The notes under the pieces were generated by a model. That model worked only from the letters and a program-made list of their open reading frames with translations. It had not been told where the DNA came from and did not search any database. A stretch of 6,643 nt of DNA from Ferrithrix thermotolerans DSM 19514 (GTDB taxonomy: Bacteria > Actinomycetota > Acidimicrobiia > Acidimicrobiales > Ilumatobacteraceae), in the NCBI GenBank assembly GCA_945860575.1, contig CAMAQQ010000071.1:1-6643 (forward strand), written 5' to 3'. Within the stretch, counting starts at the first letter, position 1. The number at the start of each line of letters is the position of its first letter. The position numbers were made by a program, and so were the translations under genes. Of the stretch, positions 6,279 through 6,643 are shown piece after piece.

Positions 6279-6643
6279 TTAACGGGCGATGAGCCAAACT
6301 ATTGTGGCGATGCCTGCTGCGATAACTACAACTGCTGGCAACACTCGTTTTAAAATCGGCATCGCCAGCGAAAGACCCGCCGAACCCAACAAATCCAATG
6401 GTGCGTTTTCAACTGGCGTGATTATTCGCCGAGTCTTTGTCTGGTCGCTCGAATTCGTAGCGCTTGGCTCGTTCGTGGCACTCGATATTTTCGCAGGTGC
6501 CGAAATTTGATTTGAGTCTTGCGATAAAACTGTTGCCTCAAGATTGACGACAAATTGCTTAAGTAACTTGTCACTCACATCGGCGAGCGCACCGCGTCCA
6601 AATTGTGCAATCTTGCCCGTGATTGTTAGATCAGTACTCACGG
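6279..6643 (-). CDS. CoxG/SRPBCC-family protein, C-terminal part with membrane anchor (5' end outside the window)
   Basis: About 120 codons are visible, ending in TAA at 6281-6279. The first visible segment (TLTITGK-like, then IAQFGRGALADVSDKLLKQF) matches the end of the SRPBCC domain of the carbon-monoxide-dehydrogenase subunit G (CoxG) family. In CO dehydrogenase, CoxG helps anchor the enzyme to the membrane; many actinobacterial relatives have no CODH and an unknown role. A polar, low-complexity linker of roughly 45 residues follows (rich in Ser, Ala, Asn and Thr). The protein ends with a hydrophobic helix of about 20 residues (VLPAVVVIAAGIATIVWLI) and Ala-Arg, a likely membrane anchor. 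A GTG near 6641 is not the real start, since about 140 residues of the domain should precede it beyond the right edge. It converges on the hisN-like gene with a 29-base gap. No cox structural genes are visible, so CO oxidation cannot be claimed. Confidence 0.75.
   Translation of the reverse strand, partial: VSTDLTITGKIAQFGRGALADVSDKLLKQFVVNLEATVLSQDSNQISAPAKISSATNEPSATNSSDQTKTRRIITPVENAPLDLLGSAGLSLAMPILKRVLPAVVVIAAGIATIVWLIAR

Noticed and set aside
6236..6279. A rho-independent terminator between the convergent hisN-like and CoxG-like genes
   Set aside because: The seven-pair hairpin is followed by a T run only after about 18 bases, and the minus direction has none, so I list it only as a weak hairpin.
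1..6643. A new defence, mobile or RNA-based system
   Set aside because: All substantial reading frames are explained by known housekeeping families, and I found no repeats, reverse transcriptase, nuclease, toxin, integrase or large structured non-coding region.

Overview
The window looks like two unrelated pieces of bacterial DNA joined near base 1066. The left piece (1 to about 1065) resembles a betaproteobacterium. It holds the 3' part of a uroporphyrinogen-III C-methyltransferase gene and the first third of prfB (release factor 2), including the complete programmed +1 frameshift site. The right piece (about 1068 to 6643) resembles an actinobacterium of moderate GC, possibly an Acidimicrobiia-like freshwater lineage. 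These assignments rest on protein wording and start-site style recalled from known families, not on a search.

Layout. 1-615 (+): sumT/cobA, cut by the left edge. 657-1065 (+): prfB, 5' part only, broken in mid-gene. About 1066-1067: the junction. 1068-2453 (-): tldD metallopeptidase, complete except for its last few codons, which the junction removes. 2454-2512: a short divergent intergenic region with a possible leaderless promoter on each strand. 2513-3457 (+): a membrane PAP2-family phosphatase with a 12-bp tandem repeat at its 5' end. 3471-5450 (+): dxs. 5467-6249 (+): an inositol-monophosphatase-family gene, probably hisN-like. 6279-6643 (-): the C-terminal part of a CoxG/SRPBCC-family protein with a C-terminal membrane anchor, cut by the right edge.

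The PAP2, dxs and hisN-like genes run in one direction with gaps of 13 and 16 bases and probably form one transcription unit. Dxs starts the MEP isoprenoid pathway. The PAP2 protein could act on an isoprenoid or lipid phosphate, and the third enzyme hydrolyses a small phosphate ester. A shared pathway is only suggested by position.

I see no CRISPR array, tRNA, rRNA, insertion sequence, phage gene or defence system. The two strongest observations are the prfB/tldD junction (most simply an assembly chimera, otherwise a rearrangement) and the intact prfB frameshift element. No stretch over 300 bases lacks a gene.
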